64,000 bases of DNA from Paramecium pentaurelia (lineage: Eukaryota; Ciliophora; Oligohymenophorea; Peniculida; Parameciidae). Below are positions 51,052 to 63,100 of the stretch, piece after piece. The stretch lies in NCBI GenBank assembly GCA_905183005.1, contig CAJJDO010000120.1, forward strand, positions 13,931-77,930, read 5' to 3'. Below the pieces are notes generated by a model that saw nothing but the letters and a program-made list of their open reading frames with translations, was not told where the DNA came from and ran no database searches. A program made the translations under genes and the position numbers. Position 1 is the first letter of the stretch, and every line of letters begins with the position of its first letter.

Positions 51052-53587
51052 GAATGTGAAAAGTATAAAAAATATCATAAAAATATTGTATTTAATCTTT
51101 TTTAATGATATTATTGATATTATTATTATAATTATAAATGATGTTAACCTAAGTTTTGCACTAATAATCTTTATTAATTATACTTTTTTTAACCTAAATA
51201 ATTAAAATAATAGAGTCTTTATGAGGAAACTATAAAATACTATAAATATGACAGCTCAAAGTTTTATCATTTAGAAGTAAATTTTTAGCATGATTACCCA
51301 ATAAAATCAGAAAAATAGTTAAATTTTTGGAAAGAAATCTGAGGCTTACTTTCACACTTTGATACAATTAAATAAATATAACATATAAATTAGTGATATA
51401 CTCAGAAAGAGGGTTTATATTCTTTAGGAAGGATGTATTTTTGAAAAAATTCACTTATCAGATATACATAAAATACTATTAATTATTTCTAAAACATTAA
51501 TGTATGAAAATGGAAAATATTAAAGCATTTCGAGTAAATTTTATACGCTTATTATCAATTATTAAAACTAATTTTACAAATGGGGCTTGAAATAATATAT
51601 AAAAGGTATAAAATATAAATTATTAGAAATTTAGCACTTTATAACGGATAAATAAAAATGTTTTCTCATTTAAAAAATAATAAACTGCTTTTATGCAATA
51701 TTAATTTAGATTTAAGATAAGAAATACTACTTAAATCTCGTTATTTTTGTAAAAATAGTTCTGGCTAAAAAATTTAATGGTTAATAATTATTGTTAATTA
51801 TATTATGCCTAAAAAGACATAGCTACTACTGTTATTAATAATTCCTGAATGATGATTATTAACAATACATTTTTAATCAAATAGAATAACTATCTTATGT
51901 GATTGCAGTACACTAACTAATCTTAATGCATTACATCAGTTTGATGCTCAGATTTTCAATAGTCTATTCTTCATTTGGCTCCTAAAATAAGATCTGTATA
52001 ATTAATTATATTAAGAAATTTGTTCTAGGGATTAGGATTTTAGACGATTAAAATAATTTTAATTATTATTTTAATTAATAATTATTATATACTTAACTAT
52101 TTCTTCATAAAAAATTTTGAAAATTGATTAATTTAAAAATGAATCCAAATTAAATGCTAACTGAAAATTCATAATTAAATTAAGGATAAAGTGAGAATAA
52201 TATTTTCGTTAACAAAATAAGTATTATCGCTTTAATGCCAATTAAAAAACAAAAATAGCAAATTTGAATAATTATTTAATTGATTCTTTCATATTCATAT
52301 TTCTCTCATATGATTTCATTAAATACTAAAGATTAAAAAATGATTATGAATTTCAATCTATTATTATTTTTATTTCATTTAATTCTAAGTGTGTGTGATG
52401 ACTTGCTTGATAGTGGATGATTTGATAAAGGGTGCCCCAAGCCATCTGCTCCTGTATGAAATATCAAAACTAGAATTATCTTGGATGATATGATGATCCT
52501 CAAAATCAAAAGTATCTATACTGTTTGTAAGTTGGGAGGGTTTTAGTACCACAAAATTAATCTGAAAAAATTTTTCACTCAATTAGTATTGTTAATGAAT
52601 ATATTCTCAGTCCTCTATTAATTTAGCTTTTAGAAAAATAAGAATGAAAATAAGAAAATTGTACGTATGTGAAAATTAAACCTACATTAAATTGTTTTAA
52701 ATAATTAAATAATTAAAAATATTTAAATTTCAAATTACAGAACAAAGAAGAAATTAAAAAATTAAATATATATTATCCTAATATAAAATAAAATTTAACC
52801 AAAATAATAATTATTATTATCTTTTTAATTAATAATCATATTACTTACAATGTTTTAGTCAAATATGAAATTAGATTTCAAAGGCAAAATCTCTAAACAT
52901 AAGAATGCAGCAGAAACTGAATTAGATTTTTTTTGAAATTTGTAAATTTCAATGCTTTTTTAAATATTAAGAACAAGACAGAAGTATTAGTATTTAGTTA
53001 TTTTTTAAATTAATTTGATTGTAGAATATCACAAGAAAGTAATTTTTGTATTTAATCTTCATCAATAATTATTTGATGATTTGATTTTATTCATATAAGA
53101 GATGATGGTTTATTCTAAGTCAACTGTCCTTTTCCTTTTGAATTCATATTTTGGTCTAATTTTTTAATAATGAAAGCAGAAGCTCAGAAGATATTAGAAT
53201 AATAAGAGACTTTTCTCATCATTTTTAAATATTGATAGAAATATTTTATTATTGTTTTTTAGATTATAAATCAGATTATTGCTCATTTTTTGAGATCTAA
53301 AATCTATAAATTAAATAGAAAAATGATAGTTATTACACTAATTCATTTAATTTTTTTAGACTTGATTAATTTGATGATAAAATCACTAAATAAATCTATA
53401 CTATATACATATCTATTTTTTGTAATATTTACTTCAAGTCAGTATAGATTATAATTTGGATTTTTGTAACAAAAGTGTGCAATAAAAAGGGAAATAATAT
53501 CAATAGATAAGAATCAATAAGACATATTTGAGAGATATAATTTTATTTAAATTGAATTTCATTATGTAAAAATAATTACTCATTAAT
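51052..53587. other. AT-rich stretch with one GC-richer patch
   Basis: No supported gene except possibly the short frame listed next. Contains many chance frames only. Confidence 0.45.
52385..52582 (-). CDS. Short open frame in a GC-richer patch, unidentified
   Basis: A minus-strand ATG at 52582 opens 65 codons before the first TAG and continues under the ciliate code. It includes FDFEDHHIIQDNSSFDISYR then SRWLGAPF. All four Gln codons in this part are CAA/CAG, unlike the genes around it where TAA is common, and the patch is clearly less AT-rich than its flanks. The patch could instead be a small RNA gene; no match to U3 or box C/D RNAs was convincing. Function unknown. Confidence 0.2.
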   Translation of the reverse strand: MSEKFFQINFVVLKPSQLTNSIDTFDFEDHHIIQDNSSFDISYRSRWLGAPFIKSSTIKQVITHT

Positions 53588-55267
53588 TCATCTGTATTCA
53601 ATTTCATAAACTTAAAAGCCTAATCTTTTTTCATTCCATATTACTAAATATCTTCCATTATTAGTTATATTACCATAAAATACAAATGTTTAACAATCAA
53701 TAGGATCACAAGAATATATTAAATTTGAATTTGAACTTTATTTCATAAAATATATATATCTGTTGGACTTGAATACTAAGACTTTTTATTACTCTAAATA
53801 CTTTAACTAAAAGAAAGTAATATCATTTTTTGGGTCTTCTGAATCTTTTGAGACTTCGGCGATAATTTCTTTTAATTGCACTTTCAAATTTTAGCATTGT
53901 GAAAATGTTCCATTTTACAATTTGAATACTTGTAAAAATGGTTAACTATATTAACACTAAACAATTGTATCATCTTATAAAAAACCTATTCTTAATCCAT
54001 AATCTTTTGTTGATTACGCGACATTACATTTAAATTTCCATTTATTATTTCCATCCTTTTCCCATAAAATGATTTTTTTATCTCGCCCACAAGATACCAT
54101 TTATGTTTCTTTTGAATTTAGATCTACTTTATCGACAAAGCTCTTGTGTTCTGACAGTGAATATTTATATTCAATTTTATTTGATTTGCATTCAACTTTC
54201 CATACCTTTATCTTTGAGTCTGCACTGCTAGATATTAATTCATCTTCATTTTTATTTAAATACAAACATAAAATAAATTATTTATGCTTTTTTACTGATA
54301 CAAAGCTTTCCCATTAAGATTTTCCTTAATTATTTACTCTTTCAATCCAACTTATTATTTGATTATTCTTATCACCTGATACTATCCAATTCATTTTCTT
54401 ACTAAATACAATACAGAAAACATCATTTTTGTGACCAGTCAATACAGTTTCTTAATTAATCAACTTTCCTTCTTAAAATTTCCAAATAATAATATTTTGA
54501 TCACTTGATGCAGCCATTAGAGAGTTATCATGATTAAAATCTAAAGCGCGACAGAATTTTGTTTAATATACTTCATGAATCAATCGATATTCTACTCTAT
54601 CTGATTTATTTAACTAATTAATAACTACTTGATTTGATTCTCTTTACTATTATTATTCGAAAACAGAATTTGAACTTTAAGGAATTTCTTTAATGATAAT
54701 TGAATCTTCGTACAAATTCTATAGTTAGTCTTAAATGAGATTTTATAAAGAATCGATTTTCTTATATATCTTAGTCTAATATTAATCTTTGAATTTCTAT
54801 ATTCTTTATTAAAATTATTATTTCTCTTATTCTATTAATTTATCCAATTATATAATCACTTTATCAATTTCATTCAATAAACTATATTATTTATAGCTAT
54901 TTTTTAGTGTTTCCAATTCTTACATCCAAATATCTAAATTACTTTGAATTTCATTTATAGTTTATAACAATTGTTCTTTCCATTACGAAATTTTATTTTA
55001 AAATGATTACATTTTTATTTAATTTTATAGAAAGAGATTCAAAACTTCATTATAAATTTTGCTCCTCATTTATTGTATTTTACTTATTCCTTAAGTTAAA
55101 GATATTCCATTAAAAGGCCTTAAATTATTTTAAATACATTATTAACAAGCTAATCTTTATGCTCCAACAAAATCGCTATCTAATAATATCGTAATGACCG
55201 GATTTTGAGAATGCCTATTTGCACATTAAAGCGTTTCTTCATTCTCTATCATTTTACAATATTCCAT
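53588..55267 (-). CDS. Zinc-finger/coiled-coil/WD40 protein (559 aa)
   Basis: ATG 55267-55265 to TGA 53590-53588, intronless, no internal TGA. N-terminal finger C15-x3-H19 and C41-x2-C44 (CANRHSQNPV...ACQQC), then a long Gln/Lys/Glu-rich coiled coil to about residue 200, and a WD40 domain from about residue 245 (ALDFNHDNSLMAASSDQNII, LTGHKNDVFCIVFSKKMNWI, SSSADSKIKVWKVE, MVSCGRDKKIILWE). The WD repeats are diverged from each other, unlike the homogenised arrays of the larger family. Finger plus coiled coil suggests self-association, with the propeller as a protein-binding end; this is inference. The same N-terminal module precedes MORN-like repeats in other genes of the window. Confidence 0.88.
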
Positions 55268-56113
55268 TTCTTTAACAATATAAATTAATAATAAATAATT
55301 ATATAAAATTATCTTGATGTAAAATATTTCTTTATAAATGTTATTTCAAAAAAAAATTTGTATTTTAGTGTTAGCGACTGATATATCTAAATTCTTTAAA
55401 ACCATTTTGATAAATAATAACTTCATCATTTTGTCCTCAAATATTAATATAAAATTATGATTTTTAAATACATTTTTTGATTCTCATCCTTAGTCTTTAA
55501 AATATATATTGTTTGATTCCAATCTTAGTCTTTAAATAACTATATTGTCTGATGCTAAAGAATTTCTTTATTTTTGAAAATAAAGCTTCTAATTAAACAT
55601 TTATCAGAAATGTAAAAAGTGAATAGTAGTTTAAATTATCTTTTTTTTCCTGTAAAATTCATTAAATGAAACTTTTGAAATAGACAAATTGTTTCTTATA
55701 CAATATACTTATAAAAAAATTAATTGTTTTTCAATTTTAAAGAAAAGTATTTTAATTATTAGATATGGAACAATAATCATTTTAGATGGAAGACTTTTGG
55801 AGTTAATAAGGTCTATAATTAAGAGAGCTCAAATATTTCAATATTCTTTTATTAATTAATTATTGAAAATACATATATAATTAATATCAGAAATTTAATA
55901 TTATTAAGAATTTCCTAAAAATACTTAAATCTTTTATAATATGAAACAAATTAAATATTAATTATTATCTTGCTCAATCAATCCTAACCTAATAAATCAT
56001 GTTAGATAAATTCAATACCAATACTTTTGTAAATAAAGGCAATTAATTAGTAATTACCTGCCAATTCTTGATCCTTTTTCAAATATTACATTATGCATAA
56101 TCAAAAATAATTT
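55268..56113. other. AT-rich intergenic, divergent promoters expected
   Basis: Spacer between the minus-strand WD40 gene and the plus-strand Cys-rich gene, so both 5' flanks lie here. No conserved element recognised. Confidence 0.5.
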
Positions 56114-59100
56114 ATGAAGATCTATTTAATAGTTTTCAGGATTGTAAAAATACTTTAATATTGTTTAAGAATGGTCTGCATACTTACATGGAGATTGCAC
56201 TAATTAAGAAATATAGTATTTCTCAAAGTAAGGATGCTCAGCCTATAAAATATTGTTGATAAAATAATGTTCAATTTTTGAATATCATCATTTGATATTT
56301 AAAAATTTTGAGCTTTAACCTCACTATCAATTAACATTAAAATTAACTTTTTTGATGTGATAATATAGTATTTAATTTTTAGGTAAGTGCCTTCAATTGA
56401 TCCTGAATTTTTTGTTTACATAGATGGAAGAATTGAACACGAATAAAAGTATACAAATTCTGTTGATTCGAATGATTCTTGCGTATTAAACAGTGATAAT
56501 TATCAACTTTTTCCTATTTCTATAACGACTCAGCATTCAAGTACATCTGTTACTATAGCCATGATTGCTCAAAAAGGATTTTGGGGAATTACCAAATTTT
56601 AATTATAAATTAATGAGTGTTCAAATGAATGTGATTCCTGTAATATCAATGGATGTTTAAATTAAGAAATATTTATGAAATCATTTAATTCATTAGACTT
56701 TGTTCTGAATGTTAATGTAGGATGGTAAATTCAAGGTATTACTTATAGTGTTACCAATATTGATGAATGCTTAAGTAAATTAAATGTTATTATTTAGGTT
56801 TTAAGTATCTAGTTTCCAATAGATATCATTTAGTTAAATTTTTTGAGTTAGATTATCATTATTCAATAAGTTTTGAACTAAAATTGCTAATTTTTAAGCT
56901 ATAATCAAAAAATATACATATTTATATTGATGATGTTTTAGTAAATACAATTAATAATGTTAATTAAAAACTAAAATTTGCAGTTGATTTATGTAATAGC
57001 ATTTCTATGTAGGAAATAAATATAGTATAATATCAACATCTTAAAACATAATTAAAAATAGAAATTAAAGTTGAATTTTATGATAATACTAATATTATAA
57101 ATCCATATATAGGAATTAGAGATTTTTAATTATTTCTCAGAAAAAGATCATTTGATGATGGATGCTTTGATAAAAATATTGATCCTTTTGATGGTTGTTT
57201 TTCGAATAATTATGATTGTATTTAAGGATGCGGAATTTGTATTAAAGGTATTTGTTATGGTTGTTTGGTTGGATGGGAATTCGATCAATAGACTTAAATT
57301 TGTATTCCTTATTGTGGAGATGCTATTATTACTTTTAATGAGGAATGTGATGATGGTAATCAAAATCCTTATGATGGATGTCATGAATGCAAATATTCTT
57401 GTAATAATAATTGTAAGAAGTGTGAATTTGGAAAATGTTTGGAGTGTGAAAATTAACATATATTATTAGAAGGTAACTGCTATGAAATCTGTTCCGATTA
57501 AGACAATATGAAATTTAAAGAAAATGTAGGATGCTTTGATTTTATTAAAAGTGAAGGATACTAATATAGACTAAAAATGAGAATTAAGTATAAAATTTCA
57601 TTTTTAATAATTTAAATTTAGATGGGAGTTTTTTAGATTGTAATCCTTTAAGTTTCGGAGTATTTGGATATTAATATCACCAATGTAAATTTGAATTAAT
57701 TAGTAATTGTAAACTATAAAAGTATGGAAAATGTTTGGAATGTTTAGATGGATATGAATTTGATTTTCATAAAAATCAATGTATCCATAAATGTTTAGAT
57801 GAAATAATATTATATTAAGAAATTTGTGATGATGGAGTTTAATCGGATGGCTGTTACATATGCTAAAAAAGTTGTTAAATAGAATGTCTATTTTGCTTTT
57901 ATGATAAATGTTATCTTTGTCAAGAAGGTTGGCAACTTCAAGATTATTCATGTAAATAAATCTGTGGAGATGGGTAATTAGCAATCTTATCTAACGAATA
58001 ATGTGATGATCTTGAAGATGCATATTGTGTTAATTGTAAATATCAATGTAATCCTGACTGTGAGATTTGTGATAAATTCTAAAATTGTGAGATTTGTAAA
58101 TCTCCTTTAATTAATATAGATGGAAAATGTTTACCAATTTGCGGAGATAATATTGTTACTCCTGTTCTTGAATAATGTGATGATGGCAATGATATCCCAT
58201 ATGATGGTTGTTATAAATGTGAATTTTAATGCTCTTTTGGATGTATTAAATGCGAAAAGGATAATCATTGTTTATAATGTTTAGAGTCAAATTTTTATTT
58301 GGATACTTATTCTATTCAATGTAAAGAATTGCAATCCCAAATTGAACCAAAACAAGAAGATGATAAAAATATGTATATCTATTGTAGTAAGAATAAAGCT
58401 CTTATAAACGATGAATGTATTAATTTATGTGGTAATGGAATGCTTGATAGTCATTTTGAATAGTGTGATGATGGAAATAATAATGGAGGAGATGGATGTT
58501 CTTCTTTATGTAATGAGGAAGATTCTTACATTTGTATTAATCAAGAAAATTAATTAACTCAATGCTCTTTCATATAACAACCTAATTTTAATTTACTATT
58601 GCTCTCTGATAGATAAAATCAAACAAAAATAATTGACTTAAAATTCACTTAAGAAGTTTATTTACAATCTGGGCTTATATTTGAACAAATCGTCGAATTT
58701 GTTATCCTTCCAAATACTAGGTATGGATTATCTATTGTTCCAATAAATAACATTACTTTTCAATTAAATAATCCTCATTATTAAATTACTGTCTAATTTG
58801 ATTCACCAGTGACAGATCCAATTTTATAAATCAACATTCAATAAAACTCTATTCTTAATTAATATGATATAGATTTATATACTAATTCCAAAGAAATAAA
58901 TCTTGGAACCCCTTTTGTATTATCAACAGTTACTTAAGAAAGAGTAATCTAAATTATCAAATTGAATGATGCATTTGTATATTCATCTGCTAGTATTGCT
59001 GGGATTCTTTTATTAACTGGTAATTATATTGTATTTGTCAATTTATTAGACTTATTATAAACGTTATCTTACATCAGATTTATGCAATATAAATTTCCAC

Positions 59101-60173
59101 CTCATTTAATGTAATTTCTTGAAACTTATACTAAAATTTCCTTAAAACCTATTTTAGATAATTTAAAAATTGATGAGTTTATTGCAAGAATGAATGGAGG
59201 TACTCTGCCAAATTTACAAAAGAAATCATCTTAATCAACATAAACTAATGTTTTAAATTAGTTTTATATAATAAATGCCAAAGGATGTTATTTATCATAT
59301 ATTTTATCTATGCTTACATATATACTCTGTTGTTTAATAACTTCAAATCAAGTTTCAGCATGGGTTGTAAGATGTTTGAAAAATAATGAAGAAAACTTAA
59401 AAATTCTACGTTTATTATCAATATTTCAAAAGAAGATCTAATAAACATGTTATAATATAAAGAAACATTATTTCACTTTTGGAGTGTTTTAAGTATTTTA
59501 TTCAACACTTCATTAGTAATTGTTTAGCACACTATTATAATTTCCTTATTATAATTTTGATTCTCCTTTTGAAGTAATTAATAGTATAGCTGCATTAGTG
59601 AGCTTAATATTTCTATTTCAAATATTTTTTAAATTGCTATCCATCACAACATCTTAAATTAAAGATAAATAAAAATGGAAATATTTCTTTTAAGATTCAA
59701 AAACTGAATATTGGGCAGCTAATTTCAAATCATTTCAAATATATAGAACTGCTTTATATATTATTATTATCACTAAATTCATGAAATATCCTGAAGCACA
59801 ATCAGTGTTACTTTCAATGCAGTCATTATTTTATTCAATCTACTTGATTCACTTTAGACCTATAAAATCAAAATTTGAATTAGCAAAATTAATATGTAGA
59901 GAAGTAACACTATTAATCAACACAGGATCATTTTTACTTTATAGTTTTAAATTAAATGATGTATAATATTTGCTTTTTGGATGGTTGCATATATCGTTAT
60001 TTTGTTTCTTAATGGGCTTTACATTGATTGTTGATCTTTTGGAGTCAGGGTAAAAAGCCTATTATATTCATTTAAAGAAAATATAAGCTATAGAGAGAAT
60101 GAATATTTAGAGATATTATGACAATCCATTATAAAAATTTGTTGAGATGAATAATTTAGATATGAAGAAATGA
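56114..60173 (+). CDS. Cys-rich extracellular multi-pass membrane protein, with two frame lesions
   Basis: The proposed ATG at 56114 begins a hydrophobic signal-like MKIYLIVF, but the coding frame that follows (EWSAYLHGDC...ELQPHYQLTLKLTFFD) is shifted, so the 5' end is unresolved. A 29-nt intron at about 56874-56902 (GT...AAG) is inferred. Another shift is needed near 57560. From there to TGA 60171-60173 one frame is open. The extracellular part has repeated CGD...ExCDDGNxxxxDGCxxC Cys-rich units (about 57360-58530). A beta-rich segment follows, then a C-terminal region with about six hydrophobic helices (for example YILSMLTYILCCLI, AALVSLIFLFQIFF, LLFGWLHISLFCFLMGFTLI). Such proteins are abundant in Paramecium; their function is not established. 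It could be a pseudogene or contain base errors. Confidence 0.7.
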
Positions 60174-60329
60174 ATTATTAAATTAATAATTATATATAAC
60201 TATTTTTAAATTGAATGAATTACGATTAACAAATATCAATTACTATATTGGAAATATTAAATATAATATTATAAATATGTGATAAAAATAAGAAAGCATC
60301 AATAAAACTTAGAAAAATCAAATTATGAT
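60174..60329. other. Short AT-rich spacer
   Basis: No feature seen. Confidence 0.5.
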
Positions 60330-60960
60330 TAATAACTGGTGATAAGGAATGGATAATAGTAATAGTTATCTTTGTATTTAATAATTAGTTAATAAATAAT
60401 AATAGTTGCTACATCAAACCAGATCCCATAATTTAATTTCTAATATTTTACACTTTTAATAATCAAATTAAAGCTCAGTTCTACTAATCAAACATGTAAA
60501 TAGATTTTAAATTGTCATAAGGATATATATCTCCACGAAAAATTTACTAAGATGGAAATTAACTTTTTGCTTTTGGAAAGAATAAATAAGTTATACTAAG
60601 GATAAAATATTCAATATTAATGGCAGATAAAATCTCTTATATAAATTAATTAAGAATCAAAATAATAAGTACTACTATTTTGATTGGCTCTAATTAGAAA
60701 TTAGTGTCTTTCTCTGTTTATTAATAGTATCTAAGGGTATATGGATTAAAAATTGATTAATATTGAGTTTTTATCCAAAATGATTGTTAATTGAAGATAC
60801 ATAACTTATCAAACAAGTCAAAATCAGAATTTATTATCATCAGAACACCAGAATCTATTGGTTGATATAACTTCTAATCTTTATATTATTAAAATATTAG
60901 AATTTTAATTAAAGTAAAATGATTGTGAAATAAGTATTAAATTTTAAATAAGTTTTTATT
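60330..60960 (+). pseudogene. Secreted-protein remnant
   Basis: One frame reads a signal-peptide-like EWIIVIVIFVFNNQ, then SCYIKPDPIIQFLIFYTF, then GYISPRKIYQDGNQLFAFGK and ISTTILIGSNQKLVSFSVYQ. The only nearby ATG (60350) is one base out of frame, and TGA codons interrupt the frame near 60764 and again downstream (SEFIIIRTPESIG then TGA). Layout (signal peptide, early Cys, beta-rich body) parallels the open gene at 63101, suggesting a decayed relative. Family unknown. Confidence 0.45.
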
Positions 60961-61155
60961 TCATGACAAATTTTTGGGTATTATTATTATGAACATAAAT
61001 GTTATCATATCCTACATTATGTTATCTTTAATTTTTATATTTTATTTAAAATATAAGAATTGAGATAAAATTTATATTATAAATTTATGCATAGTTAATT
61101 AAATAACAATATATAGATTTGAATCCTATAATAATTAAAATACTTAATCAAACAA

Positions 61156-61434
61156 ATGAAGATAATGGATTTGATATTTATGTCAATTCTGTTAACTTCA
61201 TTTGTTTGTTCAAAAAAATAATCAATTTTTAATCCATTACATATTGATTTTAACTTTTTTGTCTAATTCTTTATTATAAATATAAAATAATTAATTAAAA
61301 TAGCTAGGGTTTTATATGAGACTCAATTTGACTAGTATTATAGTATTATTCTTATTGATAAGTTAAATGAACCAAAAATTATAGATTAATGTATTTTTTT
61401 GACCTAAAATGATAATAAGGAAGATTATAAATGA
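61156..61434 (+). CDS. Short secreted protein, possibly a truncated relative (92 aa)
   Basis: ATG 61156 to TGA 61432-61434, open. The N-terminus MKIMDLIFMSILLTSFVCSK is a clear signal peptide with a cleavage-like VCS. The rest is beta-like (ARVLYETQFDQYYSIILIDK) with one further Cys. Its size, and its position between a remnant and a larger gene with a similar N-terminus, suggest a fragment of a longer secreted protein, but an intact small secreted peptide is possible. No family recognised. Confidence 0.4.
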
Positions 61435-61674
61435 AAAAGTTTATATTATGTGAAAAAAAACAAACCTTTAAAATTTAGGGAATTTTTTAATTTTTTAAAC
61501 AAAAAAATATGTATTGTATCCATAAAATTAAAATAATATAAAATTTATACTTATAAATAAAATATGGAATAAATTGGTTGATCTAAAAGTTTAAGTTAAT
61601 GATGAATTTAGAGAATTGATAAATTATCTTATATTGATCTTCATTATTAATTAATTATTCATTTTAATTATATA

Positions 61675-62715
61675 ATGATCCAAAATACAAACAATTAATA
61701 AGTATAGTAAGAAAACTCTTAAAAATACTTGAGCCACAAGTTATTGTTTTCAATAAGTTAGAAATATCCTGATCATAGTTTTGCTCAAGCTATAAACTAT
61801 AATAACACTATAATGGCTTATGGATCTAAATTTATATGCAAAGTAATCTTTTTTAAAAATGAAAATTTTTTAAATGTGCTTCAAGTAAAAAAGCACTAGA
61901 ATGTAATTTCTACACTAACATTCTTTAAAGATAGATCGCAATTAATTTCTGGCTCTTATGATTCATCTATTATAATTTATCCATTGAACTTGCTATCTAG
62001 TTCTAAACATTTAACAAAGTTAAAATAACATACACATTTAATAACATGTTTAATTGTGAGTAAAAATTCAGAGAACTTTTTTATTAGTGGATCTCTTGAC
62101 AAAAATATTAAATTTTGGTCATTTTCATCTTCATCTTGTTGGACTTGTACATAAACAATTAGTGAGCATTTGGATTAAGTGAGTGGGTTATCCTTAAATG
62201 AAGATGGTAGAAAATTGATTTCTTGTAGTCGAGATAAATAAATTTTTATTATGGAAAGATCTACTGATTAATTTTGGTATATTAAACAAAAGATATCAGG
62301 GAATGGATATCGTATATCTTTTATTACAACAGATATTTTTTCTTTTCAGCCCTATGATGGAACACATTTATATTTATATTCATTTGATACCATTACAGGA
62401 TAATACATAAAATCAAGAGAACTTTCTATTTCTAAAGGTGGGTAAGGCTGTTAATATTTTTTCCCCTAAATTTACATTTCCTCCAAATAACTCCTAATAT
62501 CTAAAAATGGTTATTTTGTAAATTTAATAAAATTTAATTTCAATTCTGAAGGTTGGGATTGTAAATTAGAAGAAGAAATAGAATATAATCAATTAGGAAA
62601 TTTTGGAAATATTTTTGGAACAATAAGCGATAATGGAGAATATTTTGTAACTTGGGATTGCAAATCTGGTCTCCTTTAGGTTAGAAAAATAATATATGAA
62701 AATTAAAACGAATGA
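61675..62715 (+). CDS. WD40 repeat protein lacking the N-terminal finger (346 aa)
   Basis: ATG 61675 to TGA 62713-62715, intronless, no internal TGA. Diverged WD40 repeats are visible: STLTFFKDRSQLISGSYDSS, CLIVSKNSENFFISGSLDKN followed by IKFW, GLSLNEDGRKLISCSRDKQI. The C-terminal part ends FGTISDNGEYFVTWDCKSG, which resembles the end of the 559-aa protein at 53588-55267 (NITNNGRYLVIWNEKR). The finger and coiled coil of that relative are missing here; either they were lost or decayed upstream of 61675, where no matching frame was found, or the start is further upstream through an unrecognised intron. Protein-binding propeller; partner unknown. Confidence 0.75.
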
Positions 62716-63100
62716 CCTTATATATAAAATCACAAATCCAATATATTATTTTAATATTTTTAAATACTTTTCAGAATTTAATCTTATTCATCATTCAATA
62801 CTATTAGAAGATTTCAAATAAACAAATGAATTATCTAGAGTGGCTTCTTTTTTTATATACAATTATTCAAAAAAAAGATCTAATTATATGGACTATAATT
62901 ATATTATAAAATTATATTTGGAATTATTTATAATTGTTAATATCTATAGTTTATGGTATGAATAGTTTCATCTAAAGAAAGTGAAAATCTTATTTTATTT
63001 TTTGTAATTAAAAATACAAGGGTTTTTTTTAATTGAATCCCAAATGTTATTCAATTAAATAAATACTAAATTTAAGAATTTATTTTAATTATTGTAAAAT
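62716..63100. other. AT-rich spacer
   Basis: Spacer between two plus-strand genes; no element recognised. Confidence 0.5.

Noticed and set aside
52400..52560. U3 or box C/D snoRNA (GATGA and GGATCAT motifs)
   Set aside because: Box order and spacing do not match U3; the GGATCAT element is part of a small inverted repeat instead.
57148..57469. Overlapping frames on both strands (103 and 105 codons)
   Set aside because: The Cys-rich frame in the third register (CDDGN...DGC...C) is clearly the real one; these are shadows.
57531..57562. A retained TA-bounded internal eliminated sequence explaining the frame shift
   Set aside because: A 32-bp TA-to-TA segment would restore frame, but its ends do not resemble the TAYAGYNR consensus, so it is no better supported than a single-base indel.
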